NCBI RefSeq assembly: GCF_905475345.1
Contig: NC_066588.1
Coordinates: 9,571,001-9,635,000, forward strand
Length of the DNA: 64,000 bases
Source of the DNA: Vespula vulgaris
Lineage: Eukaryota; Arthropoda; Insecta; Hymenoptera; Vespidae
Reading direction: 5' to 3'
Every line of letters begins with the position of its first letter. Positions within the stretch are counted from its first letter, which is position 1. The notes beneath the pieces were generated by a model. The model was not told the origin of the DNA. It worked only from the letters and a program-made list of their open reading frames with translations, and did no database searches. Of this stretch, positions 37,531-51,918 are shown in pieces. A program made the translations under genes and the position numbers.

Positions 37531-40500
37531 GTGTACATGTATGCGCTATACTATTTCAAGAAGATAGGAAGTACTGCTAAAAGTACGTACAAGTAATCCA
37601 AGATCGATTGAGAGCTCGTCCTACAGCAGCTACCTAGATATGTTACCCCTTATAATTATTATTATATATGTTTTATAAGCTTGATTATATCATTTTGTCA
37701 TCCGCTTTAGATCATCGAAACAAATCATACATAAGTCACTAACAGAATGTATTATTTTTTTTACTTTCATTTTTATTAATTTTACTTAAGATCACTTTTA
37801 AATCCGTCAGCAAACTGGATCAATTCACCATTAATTGCCATTGCAATTTTCATATCTTCTAACATCGCGACATGATCGCCATCAACAATGTGAACATCCA
37901 CTTTGGCTTCAGTAATCTGAAAATAACAGCATTTTCAAGTAAATTCATATCATGATCTATACAAAGTTTTAAAACTTACATTTTGCAATCCATAATCATA
38001 TTCAGCATTCCGTACAGACGGTAACAATGGTTTGAACAATGTAATTGGTGCACTTATATATGGCATTGGTTCTGGGTTATATTCCAAAGCTGCATGCAAT
38101 CTGACATAGAGAGAATGAATAGCATTTTTTTGATTCCTCTTAAAAAAAAATTCTTTTTGTTCGAGAGATAACATATTAGAAAATACATTCACTTTCTCAT
38201 CCCACGAACTACATTTTCTTAATTCAAATTCAAGCTGCAAAGTAATATGGAAAAATTAGTATGAGACTTACGAAGAAAAGAAAAGAAAAGATGTCTTTTA
38301 GGAAAATAAGGTCGAACCTCGGTACTATTAATAGATGTAAATGCATTCAATGTAGCAAGCAAAATATTGCTTTCGAATTCTTCCTGTGATGACGAATGCA
38401 ATTGTTGCTGTATAAGAGTTTTAAGATGCTGAGGTGCCCCATCAATCAATATTAGCCGGCCATTATATCCTTTGGCTTCTAACTTCCGCGTAAGTTCAAT
38501 AGCTAGAAGCGATCCAAATGAAAATCCGACTAATATGAAATCATTTCTATCCGGAAGTTTCTCTAATATGTGCTGTAGTATACAAAGTTATATACGACAT
38601 TAGTATGCAATGTTCAGGAATATTCAACCTAATCACATATTTTTTTGTAGTGAAAGAATATACCGGTAGAAATAAATTGGCCATCTCTTGAATAGTCTTT
38701 AATTCACAATTCGCAGCTAATTGAAAACAAGTCGCAGGTGACTTAATTTTCGATTCAAATGTTTTGAAAACGCTAGCATATCCTTCGATTCCTGGTAGAA
38801 AGAATATCTCTTTTCGACCTGCCTCTGGATTAGTTTTAAGAGGAATGGTTATTTCGGTGGAGAGATTTTCACTGAATAATTGCATCAACATGTTTCTACT
38901 GGCTTTACTGGCTGATAGTTCTTCTTTTCTGCCAATTTTACTATTACTATTATCTGTCAGCTTATTATTCATTTCCATTAGATTGGAATAATTTAAGCTC
39001 CGAATATGATGTGTCGTGAGATATATTTCATATTCACGCCCTAATATATCTTGTATTTCTACAGTCATCATAGAATCCATACCAAGTTCAGCCAAAGTAG
39101 TGTGTGGTCTGATATTCTTCAAGTCATTAATACCTGCAATCATGAATACGGACTTTTAAGAAAATAAATATAAGACGTTTTATCATAGATATATATGTAC
39201 ATCAGTATAATCATCAAGATCAATAACAATATTAATTGGACGATATATACCCATAATGTTGAAGACAGCATCTACAACATTATTCACATCCCTCACTGCT
39301 CGTTTTTCAGCAACTAATATACTAGAAACTACAGATTTATCCTGTACCAAAAATCTATTCAGTTCTTCTAAACATGATGATAATTTTTGCTGTAAGGTAC
39401 CACCGATAGTAAGTTCTTTATCATCATTCTGCATGTCAGCAACGAGACCGACATCTCCAATTGCTCCCCATTGTATAGCTAATCCAGGTAAATGTTCTTC
39501 AACCCTTTTCTCACATATTCTCTCCATAATGGAATTCGCCATACCGTAATTCGTTTGTCCGGCGTTTCCTCTTCCGCACGAGACAGAAGAGAAAACTACG
39601 AAGTGTCGTAGATCTGGACAAAGCTTTCTAGTCCACTCGTCCAAATATCTTGTAGCCCATGCTTTTCCTTTGAAAGATTCTTCAAAAGTTTGGGGTGTTT
39701 GGTTTATACAAATACTATCTCTCAAAGAGACCGCGAGATTGAATATACCATCGACTGGACCATAATCTATCGCGCTTTTCAATATCTGCTCGCAGCTTTC
39801 TCGTTTAGCCGCATCGAGGCCCACAAGGATCTTAATATTCACGCCATATGATTCCCATATTTTGATTCTCATGCGTTGATAACCATTCTTTACGCCATTC
39901 CGCGAAGTAATCACAATATTTTGAGCATTTCGTAGAATTAACCAATCTATTAGTTCCAAACCAAAACCACCCAAGCCACCAAGAACTATATAACTTTTAT
40001 GGGGAATACATGTATAAGAAGGTTCAGCCAAAATGGGTGTATTCAGTGGTTCATTCTCTTCGCGGATCTTTATAAGGACCTACGACATATAAGAGGGATT
40101 TCAGATTACAATTTAAATTGTTAAAACAAAAGTATATTCCGACAGCGAATGTCAACTTACTTTACCCATATGTTTTCCAGTTGCCATGTATCTAAATGCT
40201 GTCTCTACTTGACATTTGTCGAAGACTGTTCTATTAATCGGTTTGATAGCATTCTCCTTAAGAAATATGTTAAATGTTGAACTAATTTCGTTCTTGACTT
40301 TGTCATTCGTGTATAAAATTTTATCTAACATTATACCATGAAAACTAATACCCTTCATAAATATTCTAGTGCTCATTTGATTATTAGCTGTTAAATCGAA
40401 CTTTCCAATTTCTAAAAATCGTCCTCTATAGGCCAAACAACGCAGAGATGCTTGAAATTTATCTTCCGCCAAAGAATTTAGAACGATGTCTACCCCTGCA

Positions 40501-43127
40501 CCATCGGTTTGTTGCAAAATCATTTTTTCGAAGGTAGTATCTCGAGAATTTCCAATGTGATAATCATCGATACTAGGAAATGTCTGCTTAATGAATTTAC
40601 GCTTTTCTAGGGAACCGACCGTAGTAAAAACTTCACAGCCTTCACGAAGGGCTAAGTTAATTGCGGCTTGCCCTATTCCACCAGAACCAGCATGGATAAG
40701 GATTTTGTCACCCTTCTGCATTTCTCCGTTAATGTAAAGTGCAGCTATGCATGTGCAATATACACACGGTACTGTCGCTGCATCCTCCAAACTCCAACTA
40801 TCAGGTATAGTCCAAGAAAAACTTTCATCCAATTGACAAAGATTTGATAAACATCTAAAAAAAATATTATTTATTTGATTTACTTCCATTTTTTAATATT
40901 TTATGTACGAGATTTGATAATGATTTGGTTAATGAGTTTACCTGTTGCGGTTAACTCCCATAATCCTACGTCAACTAATACATGTACCACTATATTCACA
41001 TCAATTACACAATCTACGTCTTTTCTACTTCCTTCTTCTGGTGCTATTTCACCGGTTGACAACATCACATCTTTAAAATTCAATGATGCATAATGAATAC
41101 TAACAAGATCTTCATTTTGATAATCCCTTGTAATACCTCCTTCAATCCAACGTATCGTACTTAAATCTCCGCGTGTCTGTTTAAAAATATTTTTTCTTTA
41201 TTGTATGCTACTAATAATATGATAAAATATTTTCATTCATACCACTTGATTAATAATGGCGTGATACGTGAGTTTCGGCTCGCGAGATGGAAGTAGCTGA
41301 TACCTATATTAGCCGCAAACATTCCCTTGTCGTAAAAAATTTATAACGAGATCCGTTTCGAGTTGTTCGGAGTAAAATGGTATTTTCAGAGAAAATTTCG
41401 GGGCTTTAAGATCTTGAATTAAAACAGCTCGAAAGATATTCCCACCAGGTTCCTTCTGTAAACAATTAATGAATCCTGAGAGACCGGACTCCGAGTTTCC
41501 TTCGTCAATGAGTATGACTCTCGTGTTGCTGATATCCTCATCTTCTTTTCTTTCAAGTATAGCTTGCACTTTTTGCAACCAGTTAAATTCATTGCTCTTA
41601 ACATTAACAATCATGGTCTGCTCCGGGATTTTATTTGTCTTTTTGAAAAGTATCCAGGATTCCTCGGAGGTACATTTTTCTAATACTATACGTAATTGAA
41701 ATTCCTGTAAAATTGATAGGTCTAATGGTATGTTTCTTTTTTCACGAGATAAAAGAAATGCTCCATTTTTTGTAAATTTTAGAAGTTTTTTCAAGCTGTT
41801 CTTTTCTCCGTTCGTCAACAAACCGCATCCAATAGCGAATGAAGCGATGTCATCCGTTTCTATTATATTTGGTTCTGCAACAATGACACCTTTAGGAATA
41901 TCTTCCACTTTGTTTCTCGATGTGAATACATTAACGTTAACTTCCACTATAGATAAATTATTTAATATATCCAAGATCATTGGAGAGACGAATTCTTCGG
42001 TTGAGATATTGTCCTTATCGTCAATAAGTTCGATTGTCTTCATCTTAAACATTGGTATATTTTCAAGAGTGATATGCACGGATAACGTTAATATTTCTCG
42101 TAATGATGTTTCCTTCTTGTCACGATAAGCGATGAATTTATATTCTTCGATAACTGGATCACTGATAGGTCTCTTTCTGGAAATCTTACTAATTCTAAGT
42201 TTATGTATTTCCACACCCACCGCTGCAATCACATCGATATTTTTGAAAAATTGTACAAAAATATATCTAAAATAAAAAACAGAGATTATGAGTAACGAAT
42301 AATGGAGAATTCCAAGTATTAATTCACATTGCATTGATGGTAACTGTTTTTACATTTTTTAGTACTGGTCACACTTTGAAGATATTGTTGATAAGCATTA
42401 GTATCCTTTACTAATTTTTGAATTCCAATCAGCGCAAATAAATCTCTAGTATCTAAATTGAAGATTTTCATCTGGAATATATTATCAATGAAAGCTACCC
42501 AATTCCCTTTCCATTGTATATGTCCTTTCTCTCTCGAAACAGACACACTGCGTATGCTTCGGAAGAGGCCGTTATATTGATAACCACGTAAATTCAATTC
42601 TTTATATATATCTTTTCCATCTAATTCTTCTTCTTCCTTGTTAATATTTCTCTTTATTATATGACTCAATATTGTCTCCTTCGATATTACTAATAGAATC
42701 TTATCAGTAACAATAGTTGCACCTTCTTCGACAACTTCGAATTTGCCGCTGCCTATTTATGTGTTGATCATATATTGAATTTTATGAAAAATAATTTATT
42801 ATTCGAAGCTATTACCTTTCTGAATCATGACAATTATTTCGACTTTTTCCACTTCGGGGACTAATGTAGTTCGATTGAATTTTACATTTTCCATAACAAT
42901 GGATTTCTGTGTAGAGCTCTCCCATCATCATTCCGAATGTTTCCCGTACTAAACATAAATGTCCTGTTGCAGGAAATAAATTTCTGCCATCAATGACATG
43001 ACCTTTTATATACTGGAAATCTTCATCTGCTATGGAGATCGCCACCATTCTTTCCTCGGCTGTAAACTTCTCATGCATTTTGAAATGTGTTGTATACCAG
43101 TCATATGAATGTTCCCACCTAAACATA

Positions 43128-43128
<1 letters not shown>

Positions 43129-43172
<44 letters not shown>
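43129..43172. repeat. (TA)n in intron 9 of FAS copy C
   Basis: About 20 TA units beside the DH exon acceptor. The corresponding introns of A and D lack it. Confidence 0.9.
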
Positions 43173-43173
<1 letters not shown>

Positions 43174-45094
43174 AACTTTTATATGCGTTTTAAATAATTT
43201 TCGAAGCTAATAATTCTTACCTAACGAGTGGAGATATCATTAATGTACCACGACTGACCGGATATCCTACTGATGGGTACAATTTAGCAAGGTCAAACTG
43301 CAAACCGATACTATATTGTATCCCTAATCCCTGCAAAATACTTTTCAAGTTATCTTTGGGATCGCACAGATTTATCGAAATATTTGTTCCCATTGTTTGC
43401 CATGATTGGCCAATAAGCTCTTGTAGTTGCCTATACAGAGCAATATCAATGCAAATAGCACTATTAGGTACAAAGTGCGAGGTTTCCTCGAAAAGTAGAT
43501 GATTCAGTAAATTATTTGTAAAATACCCGGCGGACGAAAATTTTGCACTAGAAGTTGACTACTGGTTGCATAATACTGATGTACTCAACCACTCACAACT
43601 TCGTGGTTTTCTTTCTGGTATCACTGTCTTTAAATTTTCCAAAAGATTGACTTTTACCGTAGCGATGTAACGGCTATGATATGGTATTCCTTTCCCCGAT
43701 AATATTTTCACAGCAATTTTCGTTGTCTGTGAAACAACAATATTACATGATTTGTTACGATAGAAGCAATCAAAACCATTCTTATTATTGGTTGGATTTT
43801 TATTGGCTTATAACGAACCCGTAACTTTTCAATAAATGTTTTCATAGATTCGGATGGTCCTGTAATTGTTGAACTTTCGGGTCCGTTGTGACACACGACG
43901 TCGATATCATCCGGACATAAATCTTTTATATCTTTATGACCAAGTCCTATCAGTGCCACACAGCAATGCGGTATTTTTGCTTCTATTACGGATATTCCTT
44001 GGAAATACGCTGCGAATATCGTTTCTTCCGCTGTCAAACTTCCGTCTGCGTATGCACATCCAAATTCTCCAACAGAATATCCGATTATATAATCCGGTAG
44101 AACTCCCATTGAAGTTAAAAGATCCACGAAGCCGATCTGTACAATATTTTCCCCATTTTCAGATGTTATCGAATGTATAAAATCTCCTACGTGGTTGTAT
44201 ATAAACCTATATTACCTGAACCGCAGCTATACCGACGGACGAATACAAGATGTTGTCCAACAAGTTATTTTCTTTTCCAGTCAATATTTCATAAATATTG
44301 ACTTTATGCGACTTTAGCACGGAGTTGCATTTTTCTACTGATTTTGCAAATATTGGTAATCTCATCAGAGCTTGACCTAATAAATTCAAATAAAATACAA
44401 TGAACTTAATATTTGTAATGATAATTAAATTCACGACTCCATTATTTTCCTAGAAATATTAGGGTAATAATTTTCATACCCATTTCGAGCCACTGCGAGT
44501 CCATTCCAGTAAAGACGAAACATATTGGCTTCTTAGTACCAGAAAAGCATTCCATCTCCCTTACTTTGGTGTTGGATGGTTTAAGATCAGTTATCGTTAT
44601 TGATATAAATGACCTGGTATTGCCTTGTGATGAATATCATGAAGAAGGCGAATAAATTCGACTTCTAGACGTCTGTTATCGATCTATAGAGAAAAATGTG
44701 GAAATTTTATTTCCGTGATTTTAACAAATTGTTTCTTTATTTACTCTATTAAAAAGTAGTTGAATCTTTTTGCATACCTCATTTAATATGATTTCTACTG
44801 CTTCTGCGGTACGTCCTGAGACAGCAACGAGTCTATGCAAATCATCATTTAGCAATTCATTATTTTGCTTTATTTTTTAGTTTGATCTGAGTAAAACGTG
44901 AGCATTAACACCTCCGAAGCTGAAACAATTAATGGCTATGTATTCACCGTCTAACAGTGTTAGTTGGGTAACAACTTCTAATCGCCCTTCCATAAATGCT
45001 TGCACGTCTTTGCGTGGTATATTAAAATTAACATTTGGGGGTATTAGGCCTGATTTCATCGATATAATCAACTAAAAATGTGTACAATTATATA

Positions 45095-45180
45095 AATACA
45101 TATATATAATTATACAGATATATATGTATGTGTATATATATATATAGACATATATATACGTATATATATATACACATATA

Positions 45181-45226
<46 letters not shown>

Positions 45227-45230
45227 CTAT
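45095..45230. repeat. TA/TG-rich microsatellite in intron 4 of FAS copy C
   Basis: Interrupted TATATA/CATATA/GTATA run in the KS intron that carries TA repeats in all copies. The Tyr-Ile repeat open frame over it is an artefact. Confidence 0.9.
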
Positions 45231-46678
45231 TAAAACTGGATATATAAACTTTAATTAACTTTGATAATAAAATATCAAAGATATAAAAATTGATGATTAA
45301 TTGTATCTCCTTGTGTTTCAAACAATGTTTACCTTAGCAACGAAAGAAATTCCACTGGCTCCTTCTGTATATCCTATATTCGATTTGATCGATCCAATTT
45401 TAAGAGGATTGACTCTACAATTAGTGAAAATGTGATCTATAGCATTTAGTTCTTCATAATCACCGACTTTCGTTCCAGTACCATGACCTTCGATGTTAGG
45501 AATACAAGTCGTCGATACATTGCATTCATCGTAGGATTGTTTGAAAAGAGTACTTTGTATTTTGTTACATGGAAACGTTATTCCTTCTTCTTTAGCACCA
45601 TCACAATTCGTTTTCATATGAATAATCGTAGCATATATTTTCTTTGTAGTTTTTGCTTTTTGTAGAAATGCTACAGAGATGCTTTCACTACAGGTGTAAC
45701 CATTTGCATTTTCATCGAAAACTTTGCAGCGACCATCGTGATTCAACACTCCTGCCAGAGATAACCAAGTTTAAGAATTAGAATTATCATGGTAATTAGA
45801 TTAAAATATAAAAATCTTCTGTACAATTTGCTATAATCAATACCTAAACGAGATGATTGTAGTGACACGTATGGGTGGAGACACAGATTTGATCCACCAA
45901 CGATCGCATAATCGCATTGTCCACTACGTATAGCCCGATAAGCGTGTTCCACTGCGTAAGGACTTGAACTACATCCTGTATCAATCACATAAGATGGTCC
46001 AGTTATACCCAACCAAAATGAAATATTTTGAGCCTTTTTATCTCTGCTACAGCACGTGATTCCAAAGCCATTTGTCTACATTCAAAAAGTAGTATTTTTT
46101 GTCTGGTCCATCCGCATAAGTAATTGATGATCTATATGCTGATTCCTTGATCATTTCACGTACTTGAAGTTTTCCGTGGAGCCATGTTGTTTCGGAATCA
46201 GAGAAACATGTACTTATGAAAACACCTGTCTTTGGTGCACAAATATCTTCTGGATTAAACCCAGCATCTACTATAGCTTCGTAAGTATGTTCAAGCATCA
46301 TTCTACTTATAGGATCCATCGTATGAGCTTCCTTAAAGTTTATTCCAAAAAATAATGCATCGAATATCTCAATATTGTTAATTTTGCCAGTTTGCTTTGG
46401 AATTTCTGGGTGATCTTATGAAATATAACGATAAAAATGTTAAAGTTATCTAGCTTAATACGTTACATAAAATTATTTATAATCGATACCTGGTTTCCAA
46501 CGACAGTTTTGTTCGGTGATTCAATCTTTGCTATTAAAAAGATTATTTTTCAATTCTTCCATATTATTAGATTCGGGAAATCTTCCAGCGAATCCAGAAA
46601 TAGCAACTTCTTCGCCTGGCTCTGATTTGGCATATCCAAAAATTTGTATGATTCTTCTAATTTCTTATATTCACTCAT

Positions 46679-49600
46679 GATATTTGATCTTTCTTTTTAT
46701 ACTACACCAAATGGAATAAAGTATTCTGAATTGATATTTTAAGTATTTTTTCAATATCTGATCTTTATCAACGAGTCTCTTTTTATATAAGTGTTATGCA
46801 TCCCCCGACAATTTCGTTAACTAACATTTCGAATGAATTTTTTTCCACTAAATACTATCTATTCAAATTAAAATGCATATCTTTCAAATTAATATTAACT
46901 AACCGATTTTTCTATTCATATTACGTAATACTACGACATTGTTCGATGATAAAGCATATTAATTTTGTTGCAATACGATAAGTTTTTGATTACTTGAAAT
47001 CTTAAATTTTGACTTTCAAAGTATTATATATGTACCATTTTGTCCCGAAACTTTTTAATCACAGATAACAATTTGACCTGTAATTGTCCAATTAACATAA
47101 AAGTTAACGTAAAATAAATAGGAAAAAAACATTCACAGTTCCATTTTCTATCGAACTTAACCATATTTTTACTTGTAAATTATTAAGATGATTATTCGTT
47201 CCACTGGAAGTACGTAAATGAAATAGCATTATTCAATGACAAGAAAATCAAGTTTTATCTTCATACGATAGGCATTTAATAACAGATAATTTTAAATATG
47301 CATTTTAAACGAGCAGTATACATTGATATTTATAACATTATAAAAAAGTGAAAATATAAGCCTGATCAATGTATGAACAATATTTCAATAAATATAAAAT
47401 TTTCAAACTTTCCAATTTTTTAATAATTGCAACATTCGGATTTTCTAAAAATGGTCAAAAAATTCAGCGGTGTGTTTTCCGATTATGTAAAATGTCCAGA
47501 TTTTATAAACTAATTTTTTATATTTCAAAACAAAAGAAATTGATCTGAAATTGCAACCCCGTAACGATACAAGCAATGGAGTTAGTGACTCATTATTTGG
47601 CAGAAAAGCGTTTTATTTAGAGAACTATTGAATAGTGTACACTCTTATCATTTCGATATGAATGCATTTTTTCCATGCAAATTCGGATATTTTTAACTAA
47701 AACTGAATGCAATCGTAATTTATCACAAAGAAATCGAGAAGAAATTAAAAAATATAAAAAATAGAAAAATAAATAATCGAGGAACAAAAACTTATAAAAT
47801 AGAAAACAATAAGTTCCTTTTTACGGAGCTATTATTATTTCCTTGTAAAAAATTAATTGACGCAACCAATAACGTCTCTTAATACTTAATGACATTTATA
47901 CAAAAGAAAATGCATTTAAAACTAACTTTTAGACTACCTGTTTCTCTATTTAGTTTCGGGAACAGATCGACAATATTGTGTCCCAGAGAATTCAAAGTTT
48001 TTAGTATTACGATAGATATTTTGGTAATTCAATATTTTAAATTTGTATCTTACAAAAAATATAATCACTGGTTTATCTAAACGAATTTGGAGTGAACTCT
48101 GAGCGAATAAGTCGTTTCCATGTACTGAAAGGATTCCATATAGCAAGGAATATTTGTCTGGCTTTAAAGAAGAGGTTACTCAGGGACGTCCCGGATAATT
48201 TGCTATTTTCTTTAAGATAGCTTATAAATCTAAATTTTATACCTAATTTGTTTCTTGTTAAATATAATAATTCGTTTTACGTATTAATGCGAAATTGTGT
48301 ATAATAATATGTATCATTTCTTCTTGATGCTTTCCTACATAGATACCATTTTGACCGGTACTAGTTATATTTAACTTAGAAGTAATTAACTTAAAACTTA
48401 TTAACTTAAAAGTAAGAAAATGTAGGAAAAGAATATCTACATATTTTCATTTCCGGTTGAGTTTACAGATTTTTTCATTAAGATGCAAACGACATATTTT
48501 GCTAGCAATGAAATAGCATTATTCCATAATAAAATAATCAATTTTCATCATATTACGATAGATATTTGATAATTAAAATCTTAAATAGATTTCTGAGAGT
48601 GTTTATATGTATAGGTGATCGCATGATAATTTCAATAAATATTCTGTATTTCTATCCAATAACATCCATAATACTGATAATTTTATCATCAAAGAAAACA
48701 TGTATGGCCTTCAAATCTTTCTGCTTATATTTGCAATATAACTATGTAAACTATATACTAATTATCTGTAAATTATAATTAACAAATCAAATTGAATATC
48801 TCCATACTGTTCTCGGACTCACGCATTAAATCACATAGACGAAATTTGTAAAAGAAGAGAAATATATCGAATCAACCATCATCATATCCCCATCGCACTC
48901 TATCCGTTCTTTACGTGAAATATGTTCAATAGACATATATAACGAATCAATCTATTCGAAATACGTCAGAGTACTAAGAAGAATACGTTTATTGAACGAA
49001 TTTGGATATTATTTCCGTGCGATGTGATACGTCTTCATTTTTGTTAAATTTGGAAGACTTGTTTATGTTAAATTTGCAAATTTTATATTGGGGTTGCGTA
49101 ATAATTCATCGAACTCGTAATAACACGAAAGAGCAGTACACTTTTCAGTGAATTGGGCGACTCTTATGCTTAATACGAGATTTTAAGAATTGATAGCGTT
49201 TAATAATAACGTTCATATATTATATTATACTATTTAATTATATTTTTATCCTAACGCGTGAATTATACATAAATAAAAATACGATAATAAATTGAAGCTT
49301 TATTATAACGGATAATTTTATGTATCGGTAGCTAATGTCTGGCGAAAGCCTTGAAATGTTTTCAGTTGTTAAAAAATCGCGATTGTTCGGTGGTTAAACT
49401 GTATCGTTCTCGTGACTCTACGTATTGAGAGATCCATAGAGTGAAGTTGTAGTAAGCAAATTGAATATAAAAATAAAATTGGACTTCATTTTATAGACCG
49501 TTTTTCGTGGCCGAATTATATCAAAGAGGTCTCGATCGCCATTTGTTGAAGATGTGCTTCGTGAAGTAACTGGTTTCAATCTTATAAATATTGATTGATC

Positions 49601-50589
49601 GATGTGCAAACGCAGATATTTGCTAATATATTTTCAGTTGGATTCGGGACAATACAGAAAATACTACAGCATCGACTGTATCATTTGTTCATTATGCACA
49701 TTGTTTATTATAACAAAATTCTCTAATAAAAGAAAACTGGAATGTTAACTTTTCTGAAAAAACTGTTTAAAACACGCTATTGGAAGGTTGAAACACTATT
49801 AACTTAATATGTTCTTAAAAATTTAAGACACTTCTTGTACTCTGTTATTGAAGTCTCTTAAGGTTTCTTTTGGAAAAATATTTAAACTATGCTCTCAGTG
49901 CGATCGTAATGGATCTAAAATGCCAGAAAATTTCATTACAAAGGAAAGTGATGTTGGTTGAATATTTCCGAGAGTTATGTAAACAAGAGATGCAAAGAGA
50001 AGAACTACCGTCTATATGATTATTCGGAAAGAAAACACAACTAATCGCTCTCCTTAATATTGTAATAAGTAACGTTGAACATGACATATTCCAGAATACG
50101 TATCTCACCGTACATTAATCCAACCCATCAAAAGATACGATGATAACCTTTCTAATAAATGATGCTCCTTAAACGAACTTAGAATTGCGAGTATAAAGGC
50201 GATAAAGGGAAAAAATGAATTTCTATGGGAGAAAATTCTTATACTCCTTCGATCGATAATGCGATCTTCCATGTAAATACATATGAATCAGACTGATATT
50301 TTGTATTGGTAAGATTATAAGATTCAATCAATATACACTAGTATTATAGTAAGTCAGGAATAAGCTCTACCGATATAACGATTATAAAGTGCTGCGTAGT
50401 TTCTTCATGAGTATTATATATAGGAAAAGGTAATATATTGCTTGTTATTTAAAATTTGCTTTTCATATATTGATCAAGTATGAAATACTGTCATCCATGC
50501 ATATTATTTATTTTAATATATGAATGAATTTGTCAGATAAAGTTGATATTCTATGTTTCTATAACATTTACAACATTTATATAACAGTT
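46679..50589. other. 5' flank of FAS copy C, duplicated with copy D flank
   Basis: 46679-49620 is a direct duplicate of about 60837-63780; the distal part (48.5-49.6 kb versus 62.6-63.8 kb) is very similar and the proximal part more diverged. Several copies of a reiterated module lie inside (see findings). No supported gene. A 63-codon minus-strand frame at 49418-49609 is kept open in the other copy (63576-63773). 50000-50100 matches 36240-36400. Confidence 0.6.
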
Positions 50590-50690
50590 ATTCTTCGTCT
50601 GATTCTGGTTTGTCATATCGGAAGAATTTGTACGGTACTTCTAGTTTTTCTTATTTACTTATGATTTTTTTATATTTTTCGGTTTCCCAA
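50590..50690 (-). pseudogene. FAS exon-1 relic (fifth unit, E)
   Basis: The sequence CTTCGTCTGATTCTGG followed by CATATCGGAAGAATTTGTACG and TTCTTATTTACTTATGAT aligns with the start of exon 1 of copy D (60770-60840) in the same orientation; the ATG position is changed. The sequence just above it, up to about 51045, resembles the proximal 5' flank of the other copies. Nothing of the remaining gene follows below it, so this is the stub of a deleted fifth synthase copy. Confidence 0.6.
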
Positions 50691-51383
50691 GCAATATATA
50701 TTTTAGAAATTAGAGCAGAAAATAACATTATTTGTATGTTTTCATTATGATTCATTATGATTCATATTCAAATCGCCTCTGATGAATATTCTATTATAAT
50801 AATGTTTATTGTTCAAAGAATTCATTATCTAACGCAATCGTACACCTTATGCTACTGTTCGTTTTAAATTTATGTAAATAAGAAATAAATATATTTAACC
50901 GTTGGATTTCCTGTCTTTCTATTCTGTTGAAGTGTGACGTCATATTTCAATAATAAGGAAGTCTCGTCGTAATTAGGTAGATATTTATTAATTGCAAATC
51001 TGAAGTTTATCATACAGAGTGAATGTTACGTTTTTTTTTTGGAAATTTTCGTACTATAGATGAGTTTCGGCACAAGTGACAGTACAATTAAGTTACAGAT
51101 AGAAAAAGAAAAAAGGAACATATTATTTTCATTCTGATTTTCATTTCTGATTTACGTTATACCATTTTATATCGCTGTATTAATATGATTACAAATTTTC
51201 ATATGAATGGCGTTGTTCATCCACAATTAAACAATATTATCCAGTGAAAAATATATTATATTTTCTAGAAATTATTTAATAATAAAAAATCAAATTCATA
51301 TTTTATGCATATATATGTGTGTGTGTGTGTGCACGCGCGCACACATATATATACTATATATATATATAATATATATTTACATG

Positions 51384-51452
<69 letters not shown>

Positions 51453-51918
51453 TATACATACATACATACATAATAGCTTAAAAGTTTTCCAAAAATTGCA
51501 AAAATATTCTTTCTTTGCAAATTTCTAATCTCCGACAAGAAACAAAATAAAAAAAAGTCAAATTCCAGAAAATTTTATTATAAGTGTAAAAATATATCTA
51601 CATATAGATACATCTATATGCTATACTTTTTCAAGAACTCATTGTTTCAGAGTTACTAACAAAAGTACACATAAATAAGCTAAGATTGATCGAGAATTTG
51701 ACCTAAAGCAGCAACATAGAAGTGTTCAGATCTATTCCTGCTTTGTTAATTCTTCTTTGTATAGTTCTCCATTCACATTATATATAATATTTTATAAGCT
51801 TCATTAAAACATCTTATCATCCATTTTATATCATCGGAATCAATAGTACATATGTCCCGAACACTATAAATTAATTTTATAATTTTCATTTTCAGTAGTT
51901 TTCTTTCATTAGATTTTT
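50691..51918. other. Relic 5' flank and 3' flank of copy D
   Basis: 50900-51045 carries the flank module. 51475-51900 corresponds to the 3' flanks of A (19400-19838) and C. A complex microsatellite occupies 51300-51475. No gene seen. Confidence 0.5.
51300..51475. repeat. Complex TG/CG/TA microsatellite
   Basis: Alternating purine-pyrimidine sequence: (TA)n, (TG)n, CACGCGCGCAC, then long (TA)n. The 51310-51355 part is nearly palindromic and is the kind of sequence that adopts Z-DNA or cruciforms. Confidence 0.9.

Larger units (their letters stand above)
37782..46678 (-). pseudogene. Fatty acid synthase copy C, near-full-length pseudogene
   Basis: All 19 exon positions are recognisable, and KS to TE motifs are largely conserved (DTGCSSS, GYSVGE, HAGSGGIG, GGLGGFG, DSMM, GFSFGS). 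Several lesions break it. Exon 1 is one base short relative to D near 46635-46650 and shifts frame. TAA at 44877-44879 lies in the last KS exon (Ser codon in A and D). TAG at 43559-43561 is in the MAT region (Trp in A and D). A two-base deletion near 42901-42904 is in DH. TAA at 41309-41311 ends the long pseudo-methyltransferase exon, where A reads Trp-Gly-Ser. From 37774 to about 40860 the sequence, introns included, is almost identical to copy A and open throughout. Elsewhere C is closer to D. It might still be transcribed, but it cannot make a full synthase. Confidence 0.88.

Noticed and set aside
47889..48146. Small ORFs conserved between the C and D flanks (also 62110-62440)
   Set aside because: They lie in recently duplicated flank sequence, occur on both strands and show no domain; duplication alone explains the conservation.
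51265..51471. Tyr-Ile repeat ORFs, also at 45088-45321, 59193-59405 and 63780-63860
   Set aside because: They are artefacts of TA/TG microsatellites.
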